Shown one piece after another: positions 23,673 to 32,387 of a DNA stretch of 42,656 nucleotides. Source of the stretch: SXOA01 sp051004015 (lineage in GTDB: Bacteria; Planctomycetota; Planctomycetia; Pirellulales; Pirellulaceae); assembly GCA_051004015.1 (NCBI GenBank), contig JBPCKT010000027.1:1-42656 (forward strand), written 5' to 3'. The notes below the pieces were generated by a model, which did not search any database, had not been told where the DNA came from, and saw only the letters and a list, made by a program, of their open reading frames with translations. The position numbers were made by a program, and so were the translations under genes. The number at the start of each line of letters is the position of its first letter. The first letter of the stretch is position 1.

Positions 23673-24953
23673 CTACGGGTTATCGACGATTGGCCCCCGA
23701 AAAAACCCGCTATTCTTCGGTGCCTGATAGACAATCTTCATTGCCGGACTGCTGACAGGTTTGCTGCCGTCCTTGAGGGAGTGGAGGGCTAAATCCAAGA
23801 TGGTGGAGGTGAGAAGCGTGCGTTGGACGGGGTATGGGGGTTTGCCGCCGCTCAGGAAGAACTGCTCGATGTTCCAGGTCAGTGGATCGAAGAACCGCGC
23901 GCCAGGCGGGGCCGGGAGGAAGAAGCAGCTTGAAACGGGTTCTTTGACTCCCTTCACGCTTCCCGCGAAGGCGAAGTCGGAGACCTGCTCAATCAGGTTC
24001 AAAATGGTCCCCTTGGTGCCGTCGGCGTATTCAATCAGGATGGCGACGGGTTGGAGCACGTTCTCGCGGATCGGCCCGACGTTATGGCTTGGGCAGCGGG
24101 AGAGGGCGGCTTCGAGAAGCTTCCAGGACCAGCGGCCGTCGTCGCCGGCTTTCCAAACGGCGTCCCCTTCCAGGCATACGACCGACTTCACGCCCGTTTC
24201 GCCGCCGGCCCGCCGCTCCAGCATGCATTGCAGCGTTTCCAGCCCGTGGATGAGATAGATTTCCTGGGCCCCGCGGTCAAAGCCGTAGCAGACCAGCCCC
24301 TCGGTGAACGGCGTCCCCAGCGGCGGCTCGATTTCCGGCTGCCGCCAGGTGACCGGCAGCGAAGAGCCGGCCATCAGGCCGAAGCCGAGTTTGTCGGCGG
24401 TGGCGACCATTTCGGCCGCCCGCTTGTGGTCGTAGGAGAGGTGTTTGTCGACGAAGACCGGCACGCCGCGTCCGCTGTTACGGAAAACCTCCACGATTTC
24501 CTGAAAACGCTCGTAACGCGGATAGAGGACCTGACCAAATTCATTCGTCTTGTAGTCTCCGTGCTCGATGATGAGCAGCACGGCGTCCACGTCCAGCTTT
24601 TCCCCGCCGAGGGTCTCCGCCACGGTTTTGCAAAGCTCAATCCCATGCGTTTTGCAGAATGCTGGCCCCAAATCGTCCGCCGGGGCCTGGTCGTCGTACA
24701 TCCGCACCACTTCAAACGGAGGCTGATGATGAAAGCCATCCTTGCGATAACCATGCACGAACCGGCCCACAATGTGGTAGGCGTGCGACCGGAGGCGAAA
24801 GATCGAGTTCACCGCAGCGACGCGGAGCTTTTTTCCCGCTGGCACCGCTGGCTTTGCCTGCTGGGCTGTCTCGTCCGCCCAAACGCCGCTCCCAAGCACA
24901 CCCGCGAAAGCAGTTGCGGCACCTGCTCCCAGAAGTTGACGGCGAGACATCAT
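23673..24953 (-). CDS. Tat-exported Gfo/Idh-like oxidoreductase-related protein
   Basis: A 426-residue protein with a twin-arginine signal (SRRQLLGAGAATAFAGVLG). The mature part has a Rossmann-like start (LRVAAVNSIFRLRSHAYHIVGRF), a region VFVDKHLSYDHKRAAEMVATADKLGFGLMAGSS that matches the EKPL-type segment of Gfo/Idh/MocA oxidoreductases (here DKHLS), and a beta-rich C-terminus. The dinucleotide-binding glycine motif is not canonical, so cofactor binding is unsure. Similar proteins are numerous in planctomycetes, often for carbohydrate turnover. Two ATGs, 24953 and 24950, are equally possible starts. Confidence 0.75.
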   Translation of the reverse strand: MMSRRQLLGAGAATAFAGVLGSGVWADETAQQAKPAVPAGKKLRVAAVNSIFRLRSHAYHIVGRFVHGYRKDGFHHQPPFEVVRMYDDQAPADDLGPAFCKTHGIELCKTVAETLGGEKLDVDAVLLIIEHGDYKTNEFGQVLYPRYERFQEIVEVFRNSGRGVPVFVDKHLSYDHKRAAEMVATADKLGFGLMAGSSLPVTWRQPEIEPPLGTPFTEGLVCYGFDRGAQEIYLIHGLETLQCMLERRAGGETGVKSVVCLEGDAVWKAGDDGRWSWKLLEAALSRCPSHNVGPIRENVLQPVAILIEYADGTKGTILNLIEQVSDFAFAGSVKGVKEPVSSCFFLPAPPGARFFDPLTWNIEQFFLSGGKPPYPVQRTLLTSTILDLALHSLKDGSKPVSSPAMKIVYQAPKNSGFFRGPIVDNP

Positions 24954-25039
24954 AGAGAATAGTCCTAATGAACTTTTCCAAATTCCAACGGTGACAACGG
25001 CCCCAACCTACTGACCCGCACGGCTCCGTTCAACTCGGC

Positions 25040-26113
25040 ATGACAACTTCGCAAGAATCCGGCCAAATCTCCGCTGTTTTCACCAGCGCGCGGTTGCCCT
25101 TTTTTCGCAAACTGCGTACGATGCCGCCGTCCGCCGATTCTCTACCCGAACTTCCGCCCGTCCGGCGACTGCTGTCTGGCATGAAGCTGCACCGTTTTGA
25201 CGAACAATTCGCGCTATTCATTGATCTGGGCCTAGCCATGTGCCGGGCGAGCGGCGGCAGCGCGCTGTTCCTGATGCTCTCCGGCCCCACGGAATGGGAC
25301 CAGCTCAAGCGGAAGGCCGACGGCATGAAGGTCGTGGTGGCTGCCGACGATCCGGCTGATTTGACCGGGGCGGAGGAAGCCGGGCTGCTCGCCCTGCCGC
25401 TGGACCTCTCCGAAGCTCCCGTGATCGAGCGACTGACGCAGGCCCTGCTCCGCGGCGTGGCTCGAGAGATCCTCACTCCCGGCGACGCCGTCGTGGTGAT
25501 GTACAGCGGTTTTGAAGCTGACGCGCTCGATTCCATCAGCTTCATCCGCCTGGATGAGCACCTGGGCCGCCTTACCGCCCGGGACCTGCGGCAACTGGAA
25601 ACCAGCGTGCCGCTGGAAACGCTCAAGACCGTCGTGGACCTGGCCGTCGAAATCGGCCGCGAGGGTCGAGAAGGGAAAGCGGTCGGCACGATGTTCGTCG
25701 TGGGGGATACCCGCCGCGTCCTCAGCCACTGTCAGCCCGCTGGTTTCGACCCGGTGAAGGGCTATCCGCGGAACGAGCGGGACCTGCACGACCCACGGGT
25801 CCGGGAAGCCATCAAGGAAGTCGGCACGCTGGACGGCGCGTTCATCGTCTCCGCTGACGGCATTGTGGAGAAAGCCGCCCAGCTCGTGGACGCCCCCTAT
25901 GCCAACCTCACGCTCTCCAAGGGCCTCGGCTCGCGGCATTGGGCCGGCGCGGCCATCAGCAAGGTCACGAACGCAATTGCCGTCGTCGTCAGCCAGTCCA
26001 GCGGCACGGTCCGCATCTTCCAGAACGGCGACGTGATGCTCCGCATCGAGCCCTTCCGCCAGGCCATGAAGTGGAGAGATTTTGAATACGAGCGGCCGGG
26101 CGAAGAAGGATAG
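25040..26113 (+). CDS. diadenylate-cyclase (DisA_N/DAC) domain protein
   Basis: A 357-residue protein whose C-terminal third is a DAC domain, which makes c-di-AMP from two ATP. The Asp265-Gly266-Ala267 motif is present (TLDGAFIVSADG). The second motif reads Ser298-Arg299-His300-Trp301 (GLGSRHWAGAAIS), where the family usually has Arg-His-Arg. The following VTNAIAVVVSQSSGTVRIFQNG strand pair matches. The N-terminal 230 residues are a separate domain with FLMLSGPTEWDQLKRKADG and VVMYSGFEADALDSISFIRL; I do not recognise it. No membrane helix, so it is not CdaA-like. Start uncertain: ATG 25040 or 25121. It ends 4 bases before a convergent gene. Confidence 0.85.
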   Translation: MTTSQESGQISAVFTSARLPFFRKLRTMPPSADSLPELPPVRRLLSGMKLHRFDEQFALFIDLGLAMCRASGGSALFLMLSGPTEWDQLKRKADGMKVVVAADDPADLTGAEEAGLLALPLDLSEAPVIERLTQALLRGVAREILTPGDAVVVMYSGFEADALDSISFIRLDEHLGRLTARDLRQLETSVPLETLKTVVDLAVEIGREGREGKAVGTMFVVGDTRRVLSHCQPAGFDPVKGYPRNERDLHDPRVREAIKEVGTLDGAFIVSADGIVEKAAQLVDAPYANLTLSKGLGSRHWAGAAISKVTNAIAVVVSQSSGTVRIFQNGDVMLRIEPFRQAMKWRDFEYERPGEEG

Positions 26114-26117
26114 CGAC

Positions 26118-26306
26118 TTACTTTTCACTCCGCCCCGCATACACATGCTGTCCTTTGAACGGCGGCAAGGCCCGGTGCAGGACGACGGGAGCCATGCGGG
26201 TGTGGGCGACGTACTTCTTGTCGCCTTTACGGACACTGTATTGCCGGGCCTGGCAGGCGAGCGGAAGGGCGACGAGAAGGAGCAGTGGAAGGATTGTTCG
26301 GAACAT
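26118..26306 (-). CDS. small secreted protein
   Basis: A 62-residue protein with a signal peptide (MFRTILPLLLLVALPLAC, then QARQYSVRKGD). The Cys at 18 could be a lipidation site, but the lipobox is imperfect. The mature part is about 44 residues and basic (RKGDKKYVAHTRM). AGGGG upstream of the start supports it. It is convergent with the DAC-domain gene. No known family. Confidence 0.6.
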   Translation of the reverse strand: MFRTILPLLLLVALPLACQARQYSVRKGDKKYVAHTRMAPVVLHRALPPFKGQHVYAGRSEK

Positions 26307-26435
26307 AGGAAGCCCCTTGAAAATAAGTTGACCCGTCCTCTCTGCGATGAGCGCGTTGAGATACTATTCGGCGGCTGAACGCTGCTCCAATCAACAGTCG
26401 TTCGATGCGTGGAACATCAACTACGATCGAAGAAG

Positions 26436-27353
26436 TCAGGGCTCGTCGGCAGCGGGACTGCAAGGCGTTCCGCAAGGATAATCGGCCAGGTTTCCCCGTT
26501 CCACCTGGAGCGTGGCGTGCTCGATGCCGAAGCGGTCGTGCAGCTCGCGGGTGATTTGCAGCAGCAGCGCGTCTTCGTAGGGGGTCTCCGGCATTACCAG
26601 GTGAGCCGTCAATGCCGCCTCCGTGGTGCTCAGCCCCCAGATGTGCAAATCATGCACTTCCCTCACGCCCGGCAGGGTCGCCAGGTAATCTTCCACTTTT
26701 CGCGGCTCAATTCCCTTGGGTACGGCATCCAGGGCCAGATCGAGCGACTCGCGAAGCAAGCCCCAGGTGCTCACCAGGATGACGACGGCGATCATCAGGC
26801 TGATGGCGGGATCAATCCACAGCCAATGCGTGAAATAGATGGCGATCCCCGCAATCACCACCCCCAGGGAAACTGCCGCGTCGGCCGCCATGTGCAGGAA
26901 TGCACCGCGCACGTTGACATCATGGTGAGACCCGCGCAGGAACAGGAGGGCGGTAACGGTATTGACGACAATGCCGGCGGCTGCCACCCCAATGATAACT
27001 GCCTCGTGCGCAGGCTGGGGATCGGCGAAGCGGCGGATCGCTTCCCAAGAAATGGCTCCGACAGCGACCAGCAGCAGGACGGCATTGGCCAGCGCAGCAA
27101 TAATCGTCGTCCGCCGAAGTCCGTACGTCCGCCTGGCGGTTGGCCTTCGCCGGGCGAGGGTCATGGCTCCCCAAGCGAGCAACAGACCCAAAACGTCGCT
27201 GAGGTTATGCCCGGCATCCGCCAGCAAGGCCAGCGACTGAACGTAAATTCCGCACCCCGCTTCGAGCAGCACAAAGAGACCGTTCAGCACCACTCCGACC
27301 GCGAAAACCCGGCCGTATTCCCTGCGCCCGTGCTGGTGATCGTGATGTCCCAT
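26436..27353 (-). CDS. CDF-family metal cation efflux protein (CzcD/ZitB-like)
   Basis: A 305-residue inner-membrane exporter of Zn2+ or related metals in exchange for H+. A His-rich start (MGHHDHQHG) precedes six membrane helices. The metal site motifs are HNLSD in helix 2 and HMAAD in helix 5, the His-x-x-x-Asp pattern of zinc transporters. The cytoplasmic C-terminal domain has the VREVHDLHIWGLSTTEAALTAHLV ferredoxin-like segment. Which metal is not decided by sequence alone. Confidence 0.95.
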   Translation of the reverse strand: MGHHDHQHGRREYGRVFAVGVVLNGLFVLLEAGCGIYVQSLALLADAGHNLSDVLGLLLAWGAMTLARRRPTARRTYGLRRTTIIAALANAVLLLVAVGAISWEAIRRFADPQPAHEAVIIGVAAAGIVVNTVTALLFLRGSHHDVNVRGAFLHMAADAAVSLGVVIAGIAIYFTHWLWIDPAISLMIAVVILVSTWGLLRESLDLALDAVPKGIEPRKVEDYLATLPGVREVHDLHIWGLSTTEAALTAHLVMPETPYEDALLLQITRELHDRFGIEHATLQVERGNLADYPCGTPCSPAADEP

Positions 27354-27447
27354 ACCTAAAGCTTAGCCCCGGCTTTCACGCCGGGAATGGGTTCCACGAA
27401 TGGGTGGCTGATAGGCGTTGAGCGAAACGACCGCCTACAATGGTCCC

Positions 27448-28224
27448 ATGCCCTTCCAAGCCGAACAGAGCGGCCGTGAAGCTGCCCACGCGCAGCCCGC
27501 TGACCAAAGGGCTGCGCAGCATTTCGCCACAACCCGCTGGAGCGTTGTGCTCGCGGCTGGGCAGGGTGTTTCGCGGGAAGCGAGAGGGGCACTGGAGTCT
27601 TTGTGCCAGGCGTATTGGTTTCCCGTCTATGCCTACGTGCGTCGGCACGCGGCCATTGCGGAGGATGCTCAGGATCTGACGCAAGGGTTCTTCGCGCACT
27701 TGCTCGACAAAGAGGCCATCGGCAAGGCCCATCCGGATCGCGGCAGGTTTCGGGCGTTCCTGCTCACGGCGCTGCAAAATTTTCTGGCCAACGAGCGAGA
27801 CAAAGCCCGGGCGGAGAAGCGGGGCGGCGGAAAGACGGCGCTCTCCATGGATTTTGATTCGGGCGAGTCGCGCTATCAGATCGAGCCCTCCCACGAGTTG
27901 ACGCCGGAGAAAGTGTTCGAGCGGAGGTGGGTGTTGACGCTCTTGGATCAGGTGCTGGATAGCCTGCGGAGGGAACTGGCCGAGGAGGGTAAGGAACCGC
28001 ACTTTGAGCAGCTCAAAGGGGGAATCGTCGGTGAAATGACCAGTGAGGGCTACGAGCAGGCGGCATTAGCCCTTGGCATCACTCCGGCGGCGGCCAAGCA
28101 GGCGGCGTACCGGCTGCGGAAGCGTTATCGCGAGCTATTCCGCCTGGAAGTCGCCCGGACGGTTGCCGAGGACGCGGAGGTGGATGACGAAATCGGCCGG
28201 CTGCTGGGAATATTGGGGGAATAG
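27448..28224 (+). CDS. ECF-type RNA polymerase sigma factor
   Basis: A 258-residue sigma factor of the type found beside Ser/Thr kinases in planctomycetes. The N-terminus FATTRWSVVLAAG is typical of that group. Region 2 is VYAYVRRHAAIAEDAQDLTQGFFAHLL and region 4 is EGYEQAALALGITPAAAKQAAYRLRKRYRELFR, a helix-turn-helix for the -35 box. The middle has a longer linker than usual. Start ATG 27448 is chosen over TTG 27418. It reads towards the kinase gene at 28358, and regulation of the sigma factor by that kinase is plausible (inference); no anti-sigma gene is nearby. Confidence 0.92.
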   Translation: MPFQAEQSGREAAHAQPADQRAAQHFATTRWSVVLAAGQGVSREARGALESLCQAYWFPVYAYVRRHAAIAEDAQDLTQGFFAHLLDKEAIGKAHPDRGRFRAFLLTALQNFLANERDKARAEKRGGGKTALSMDFDSGESRYQIEPSHELTPEKVFERRWVLTLLDQVLDSLRRELAEEGKEPHFEQLKGGIVGEMTSEGYEQAALALGITPAAAKQAAYRLRKRYRELFRLEVARTVAEDAEVDDEIGRLLGILGE

Positions 28225-28231
28225 TGGGAAG

Positions 28232-28292
28232 GTGAGTGGTGAGTAGGTGAGTGGTGGGTATATGGTTACTCATCACTCACCACTCACTTTTT
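28232..28292 (+). terminator. hairpin/terminator after the sigma factor gene
   Basis: A perfect 13-base arm pair, GTGAGTGGTGAGT 28232-28244 / ACTCACCACTCAC 28275-28287, followed by TTTTTCTT (28288-28295). A second copy of the arm start (GTGAGTGGTG, 28247-28256) lies in the loop, so alternative hairpins are possible. It separates the sigma factor from the kinase. Confidence 0.75.
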
Positions 28293-28357
28293 CTTGTTAC
28301 CGCACCGCGGCGATTCTGTAGAAGAAGGTATAACACGCCTTCCAGGAGTCAGCCGCC

Positions 28358-31300
28358 ATGAATGAACAGGCCCACTGCCCGAAATGCCGCTCCCAGCTTC
28401 CCGCAGACGCTCCCGCGGGCCTTTGCCCAAAATGCCTGGTGCAAGCGGGGCTTGAGAGCGAGCCTTGGCCGCAATCCCAGCCGGAACGCACAGTGCCGAG
28501 CCCCGCCTCCGCCCGATTCGAGCCACTTTCCGTGGAGAGCCTTGCGGGCAAGTTCCCGCAACTGGAGATCCTGGAGCTGCTCGGCAAAGGAGGCATGGGG
28601 GCGGTCTACAAGGCTCGGCAGCGCGGGCTGGACCGGCTGGTGGCGGTGAAGGTGCTGCCGCCGGAAATCGGCCACGACCCAGCCTTCGCCGAAAGATTTA
28701 CCCGCGAGGCCCGAGCCCTGGCCCGACTCAGCCACAACCACATCGTCTCCGTCTTCGATTTCGGCCAGTCGGATGGCCTGTTCTATATCGTGATGGAGTA
28801 CGTCGTCGGCGTGAATCTTCGGCAGATGATTCAGACAGGAACACTCACATCGAAAGAGGCCCTGGCCATCGTGCCGCAGATTTGTGAGGCGCTGCAGTTC
28901 GCTCACGACGAAGGGATCGTGCACCGGGACATCAAGCCGGAAAACATCCTCATCGACAAACGGGGCCGCGTGAAAATCGCCGACTTCGGCCTCGCCAAAC
29001 TCATGGCGAGCGGGGGACGTGAGTCCCCTGATGGTTTCCTGACCGCGACTCATCAGGTGATGGGAACGATGCGGTACATGGCTCCCGAACAGATGCAAGG
29101 CTCCCGCGAAGTCGATCACCGCGCCGACATTTACTCGCTGGGGGTCATCTTCTACGAGCTGCTCACCGGCGAGTTGCCAATGGGCAAGTTCGCGCCGCCG
29201 TCCCAGCGGGTGCAGATCGACGTGCGGCTGGACGAGATCGTGTTGCGCGCGCTGGAGCAGCAGCCGGAGCAGCGCTATCAGCACGCAAGCGACATCAAAA
29301 CGGATGTGGATGCAATTTCGCGGTCACCAAGTGCGGCACGCCCTGAATCTGCGAAAGCGTTGGGTCTGGCACATGAGGAGCCGACTGAATCGGACCACGA
29401 GGCGACGTTGGGGGCCATCACTGCTGCGGCCCTGATGTTCGCAGTCCTGATCTTGACCGCATTCGCGATGTGGGTGACCGAATCGGTGTGGTGCTTGATA
29501 GCACTCGGCGTACCCGCATTCATAGCGCCGGGCCTCGAGAACTTGGCTCGTCGAGCCGGGACTGTGTGGATCTTCTTCGCCGCCGTAGGTCTGTCCTTGA
29601 TTGGGAGTATGGCTCTGATCGCTTACGGCGTTTGGCTGACAGAGTCCCCGTGGCCGCTTTTGGCGATTTTCGCCTCGTGTGTTGGCATGGCTGCTGGCGT
29701 AGCGGCTTGGCAGGGAGACGAGAAAACGGGGGCAAATGAGAAAACGGGGACAGGTCCAGTCTCGTTGCCCCGCGCGGCGACGGAACCACGCCTCGTTCAA
29801 GCTCCAGCCGACTGCCTGCTCCTGGCTGCCGGGATCGCCTTTGTGACCGCGTGCGGGGTGGCCGCCTGGCTGGTAGCAACGGCGAGTCCTGAGAATAACA
29901 ACCCCACCATGTCGCTCGTCCGTGGGAACCTGACCATCGCGTCGGGCGTCCACGCCATCTATGCCGTGTTCATCGGCGTCGCCGGCCTGATGCTGCGCCA
30001 ACTGCGTGTACGCCTCTTCGTGCTGCTGGTCGTTGTGGTCGTGGGCTTATTCCTTCCGGCGGTCATCGCTTTGAACGTGGTGATGGAGTTTCGCAATATG
30101 CCCGAATGGCCAGTCGCCATTCCGCTGTGGCTCGGAGTGCCGGCCGCGTTGTGGGCAGTTGTCACGCTCTTTCGAGACGATGTTCGCGGTGCCTTCGATG
30201 CGGCCGCCGAACGGCGCGCCGAGAAAGCGAGGACTGATCCAGCGACGTTGACTCCAAGTCCATCCTACGGGACGGGCGATGTTGCCCAGCGACTGGCGGT
30301 TGCCAGATTCCTGGTGCAAGGGCCTGCCATCGGAATGGTCGCCATTGGTGTTGCGGCTTGGGTGCAGTCGATTGGGATCGCTCTGTGTCTGATGTTTCTG
30401 CCAATGGCGTCTTGGGACGGGGGGGTGCTGTCCGCCAGCCCGTTCGTGGCGGTCCTGGGGATTCCGTACGGGGCGGTCTTGTTGTCGGCCGGCTGGCAGA
30501 TGAATCGTTTGCAGGCTTACACGTTTGCCGTCCTCGCCGGCGTGCTCGCGTCTGGTGTTCCGCTGGGTGTCGTGTGGATCTTGGCGCTGCCGGTGGCGAT
30601 TTGGGCGCATATCGTTTTGTGGAAGCCAGAAGTCAGGGACGCATTCGCACTGCGGCTGCGAGAACGGATTCTCGCGCTCGGTGCCGGAGCGGGTCGACAA
30701 CCGACCGCAGACGTGCAGGATGCGAAAGCCGCTGCCAGAACGGAGACAGGCACAGATTCACTGCCTCGTCCGAAGCTGGTTCCCGTGCTGGCCACGTTCA
30801 ACCTCGCCGGAGCGATCGTGCTGATGCTCGTGTGCGCGATGGAATCGCCGGCGGAGTTCGCCAAACCGGTGCCGCGGTTCTGGCAGGTGTGGGAACAGGT
30901 CGATGCGGTGCTCGGGTTCGTCATGGCGGCCGGCATGTTTGCCGCCAGCATCGGGCTGTTCCTCTGGAAGCCGTGGGCGAGAAAACTGACGCTGGGGGTG
31001 TGCATCTTCGGCCTGGCCTCGCTGGTCTTCGACGCACCGTACCTGGCACGCTTCGCGATCCCCGATATTTACACCGATATTGAGCAGGCCGTAATCGCGG
31101 AAGGGATCGAACGCGACGTGCGAGACTTCGTGACGCTGGCCACGTTTTTGGTGGTCTTCGGCGGCCTGCTCGCCTTCGGCCTCGCGTGTTTGATCGGGCA
31201 AATCATCTATTTCACGCGGCCACGCGTCGTCGCCGCATTTGAATCGCAAGGCGAGAAGCACGGAAAATTCCTCGAATGGCTGTTCACGGGTACCGGAGCC

Positions 31301-32377
31301 GTGGCCGGCGTGCTCAGTGTGTTCGGGCCGCTGGCCCTGCTGCTCGGCATCGCCGCGTTGTTCAAACTTGGGGATGGAGAGACGACGGTGGAAGATCCCG
31401 CCGCGGTGCCTTCACTGGGAATCATCACCAGCGGCATCGGCGTGCATTTCACCGTTCCCGCCGGGCAGGTGGCGATCTTTGAAATCGTGACCCGCCGTGA
31501 CAATGCCACCGTGGCGATTCCCAATCACTGCGGATACGTCATGGCCGCGGGCAAACCCCTGGAAGCGACATTTCTCTGGTCACATGCCCGCCGGGCCGTC
31601 GAGGTGGATGGCCGCAAGAGTTGGCGGATTGAAACCAGGTACGCTGGCGGAGGCGGGGGCTCCACGGAGGGCTTCCTGCTGCCCGAGGGCCTCGACGCGG
31701 CAGTCGGCTCGAAGAGTCTTGGACTGGGGACGCTAGAGCCGAAGACCGAGATCGTCTCGTGGTGCGGAAACGTGGACGCGAACAAACTGCCGCATACCGG
31801 CCTGATCGGGCTACGGATCACCGTCGTGCCGCACGCCGTGAACAAGTACGGCTCCGGCGAGGGCCACATCGACTGGAAGACACAACTTCCCTCCTCCACG
31901 ACTCGCCGCAAGCTCCCCGAGCCCGCTGCCGAGACAGATACCAATCCGGAATCCAAATGGGCACGCCAGCTCGCTGAGAGCTACCTGCAAGCGGCCGGCT
32001 CGAACAACGCGGACGAACCCCGTGTCACGAGTTGGCTTTCGGAGAGTTTCAGGAAGCGATTCGAAATCCCCGGCGGTATCGACACCTGGGTGTATTACCG
32101 GTTCAAGTCCTATGTGATCAGCACTCAAGAACTAAGTCCCACGCAAGACGAAGCAATCCTGAAAGGCACGCTGGAGGCGACGGAGCGACACAAGTACGAA
32201 CGTCTCGGCAGTGCGTGGCGCGACACTCCCGCGGATTTTTCGGGAACGGTCCGATTCACCCTGCGGCTCGTCAAAGAGAAGGACAGCGGTCGTTGGCGCG
32301 TGGACCTTGTGCAGTTTGAGCTGCCGTCTGGCACCACTCCCACTCGCGGTGACCGCGAAAAGGCGAACGTCAAATAG
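28358..32377 (+). CDS. large membrane Ser/Thr protein kinase
   Basis: A 1339-residue kinase. A zinc ribbon opens it (Cys7/Cys10 and Cys23/Cys26), followed by a Hanks-type kinase domain (about 68-325): glycine loop LLGKGGMGAVYKA from Gly76, ATP-binding Lys98, catalytic Asp191 in HRDIKPEN, Asp209 in ADFGLAKL, and MRYMAPEQ. All key residues are there, so it should be active. After it come about a dozen membrane helices in repeated modules, each ending in a pattern like PxxIWAxxxLxxPEVRxAF (GVPAALWAVVTLFRDDVRGAF, ALPVAIWAHIVLWKPEVRDAF, third less clear). The last 360 residues are soluble and include a domain resembling an NTF2-like fold near the end (inference). Linkers hold short repeats. Preceded by an ECF sigma gene and a hairpin. 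Confidence 0.95.
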   Translation: MNEQAHCPKCRSQLPADAPAGLCPKCLVQAGLESEPWPQSQPERTVPSPASARFEPLSVESLAGKFPQLEILELLGKGGMGAVYKARQRGLDRLVAVKVLPPEIGHDPAFAERFTREARALARLSHNHIVSVFDFGQSDGLFYIVMEYVVGVNLRQMIQTGTLTSKEALAIVPQICEALQFAHDEGIVHRDIKPENILIDKRGRVKIADFGLAKLMASGGRESPDGFLTATHQVMGTMRYMAPEQMQGSREVDHRADIYSLGVIFYELLTGELPMGKFAPPSQRVQIDVRLDEIVLRALEQQPEQRYQHASDIKTDVDAISRSPSAARPESAKALGLAHEEPTESDHEATLGAITAAALMFAVLILTAFAMWVTESVWCLIALGVPAFIAPGLENLARRAGTVWIFFAAVGLSLIGSMALIAYGVWLTESPWPLLAIFASCVGMAAGVAAWQGDEKTGANEKTGTGPVSLPRAATEPRLVQAPADCLLLAAGIAFVTACGVAAWLVATASPENNNPTMSLVRGNLTIASGVHAIYAVFIGVAGLMLRQLRVRLFVLLVVVVVGLFLPAVIALNVVMEFRNMPEWPVAIPLWLGVPAALWAVVTLFRDDVRGAFDAAAERRAEKARTDPATLTPSPSYGTGDVAQRLAVARFLVQGPAIGMVAIGVAAWVQSIGIALCLMFLPMASWDGGVLSASPFVAVLGIPYGAVLLSAGWQMNRLQAYTFAVLAGVLASGVPLGVVWILALPVAIWAHIVLWKPEVRDAFALRLRERILALGAGAGRQPTADVQDAKAAARTETGTDSLPRPKLVPVLATFNLAGAIVLMLVCAMESPAEFAKPVPRFWQVWEQVDAVLGFVMAAGMFAASIGLFLWKPWARKLTLGVCIFGLASLVFDAPYLARFAIPDIYTDIEQAVIAEGIERDVRDFVTLATFLVVFGGLLAFGLACLIGQIIYFTRPRVVAAFESQGEKHGKFLEWLFTGTGAVAGVLSVFGPLALLLGIAALFKLGDGETTVEDPAAVPSLGIITSGIGVHFTVPAGQVAIFEIVTRRDNATVAIPNHCGYVMAAGKPLEATFLWSHARRAVEVDGRKSWRIETRYAGGGGGSTEGFLLPEGLDAAVGSKSLGLGTLEPKTEIVSWCGNVDANKLPHTGLIGLRITVVPHAVNKYGSGEGHIDWKTQLPSSTTRRKLPEPAAETDTNPESKWARQLAESYLQAAGSNNADEPRVTSWLSESFRKRFEIPGGIDTWVYYRFKSYVISTQELSPTQDEAILKGTLEATERHKYERLGSAWRDTPADFSGTVRFTLRLVKEKDSGRWRVDLVQFELPSGTTPTRGDREKANVK

Positions 32378-32387
32378 ACGCAGGCCG

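Noticed and set aside
27365..27390. CCCGGC/GCCGGG hairpin before the sigma factor gene as an operator
   Set aside because: Short GC stems of this kind are common in this DNA and nothing ties it to regulation.
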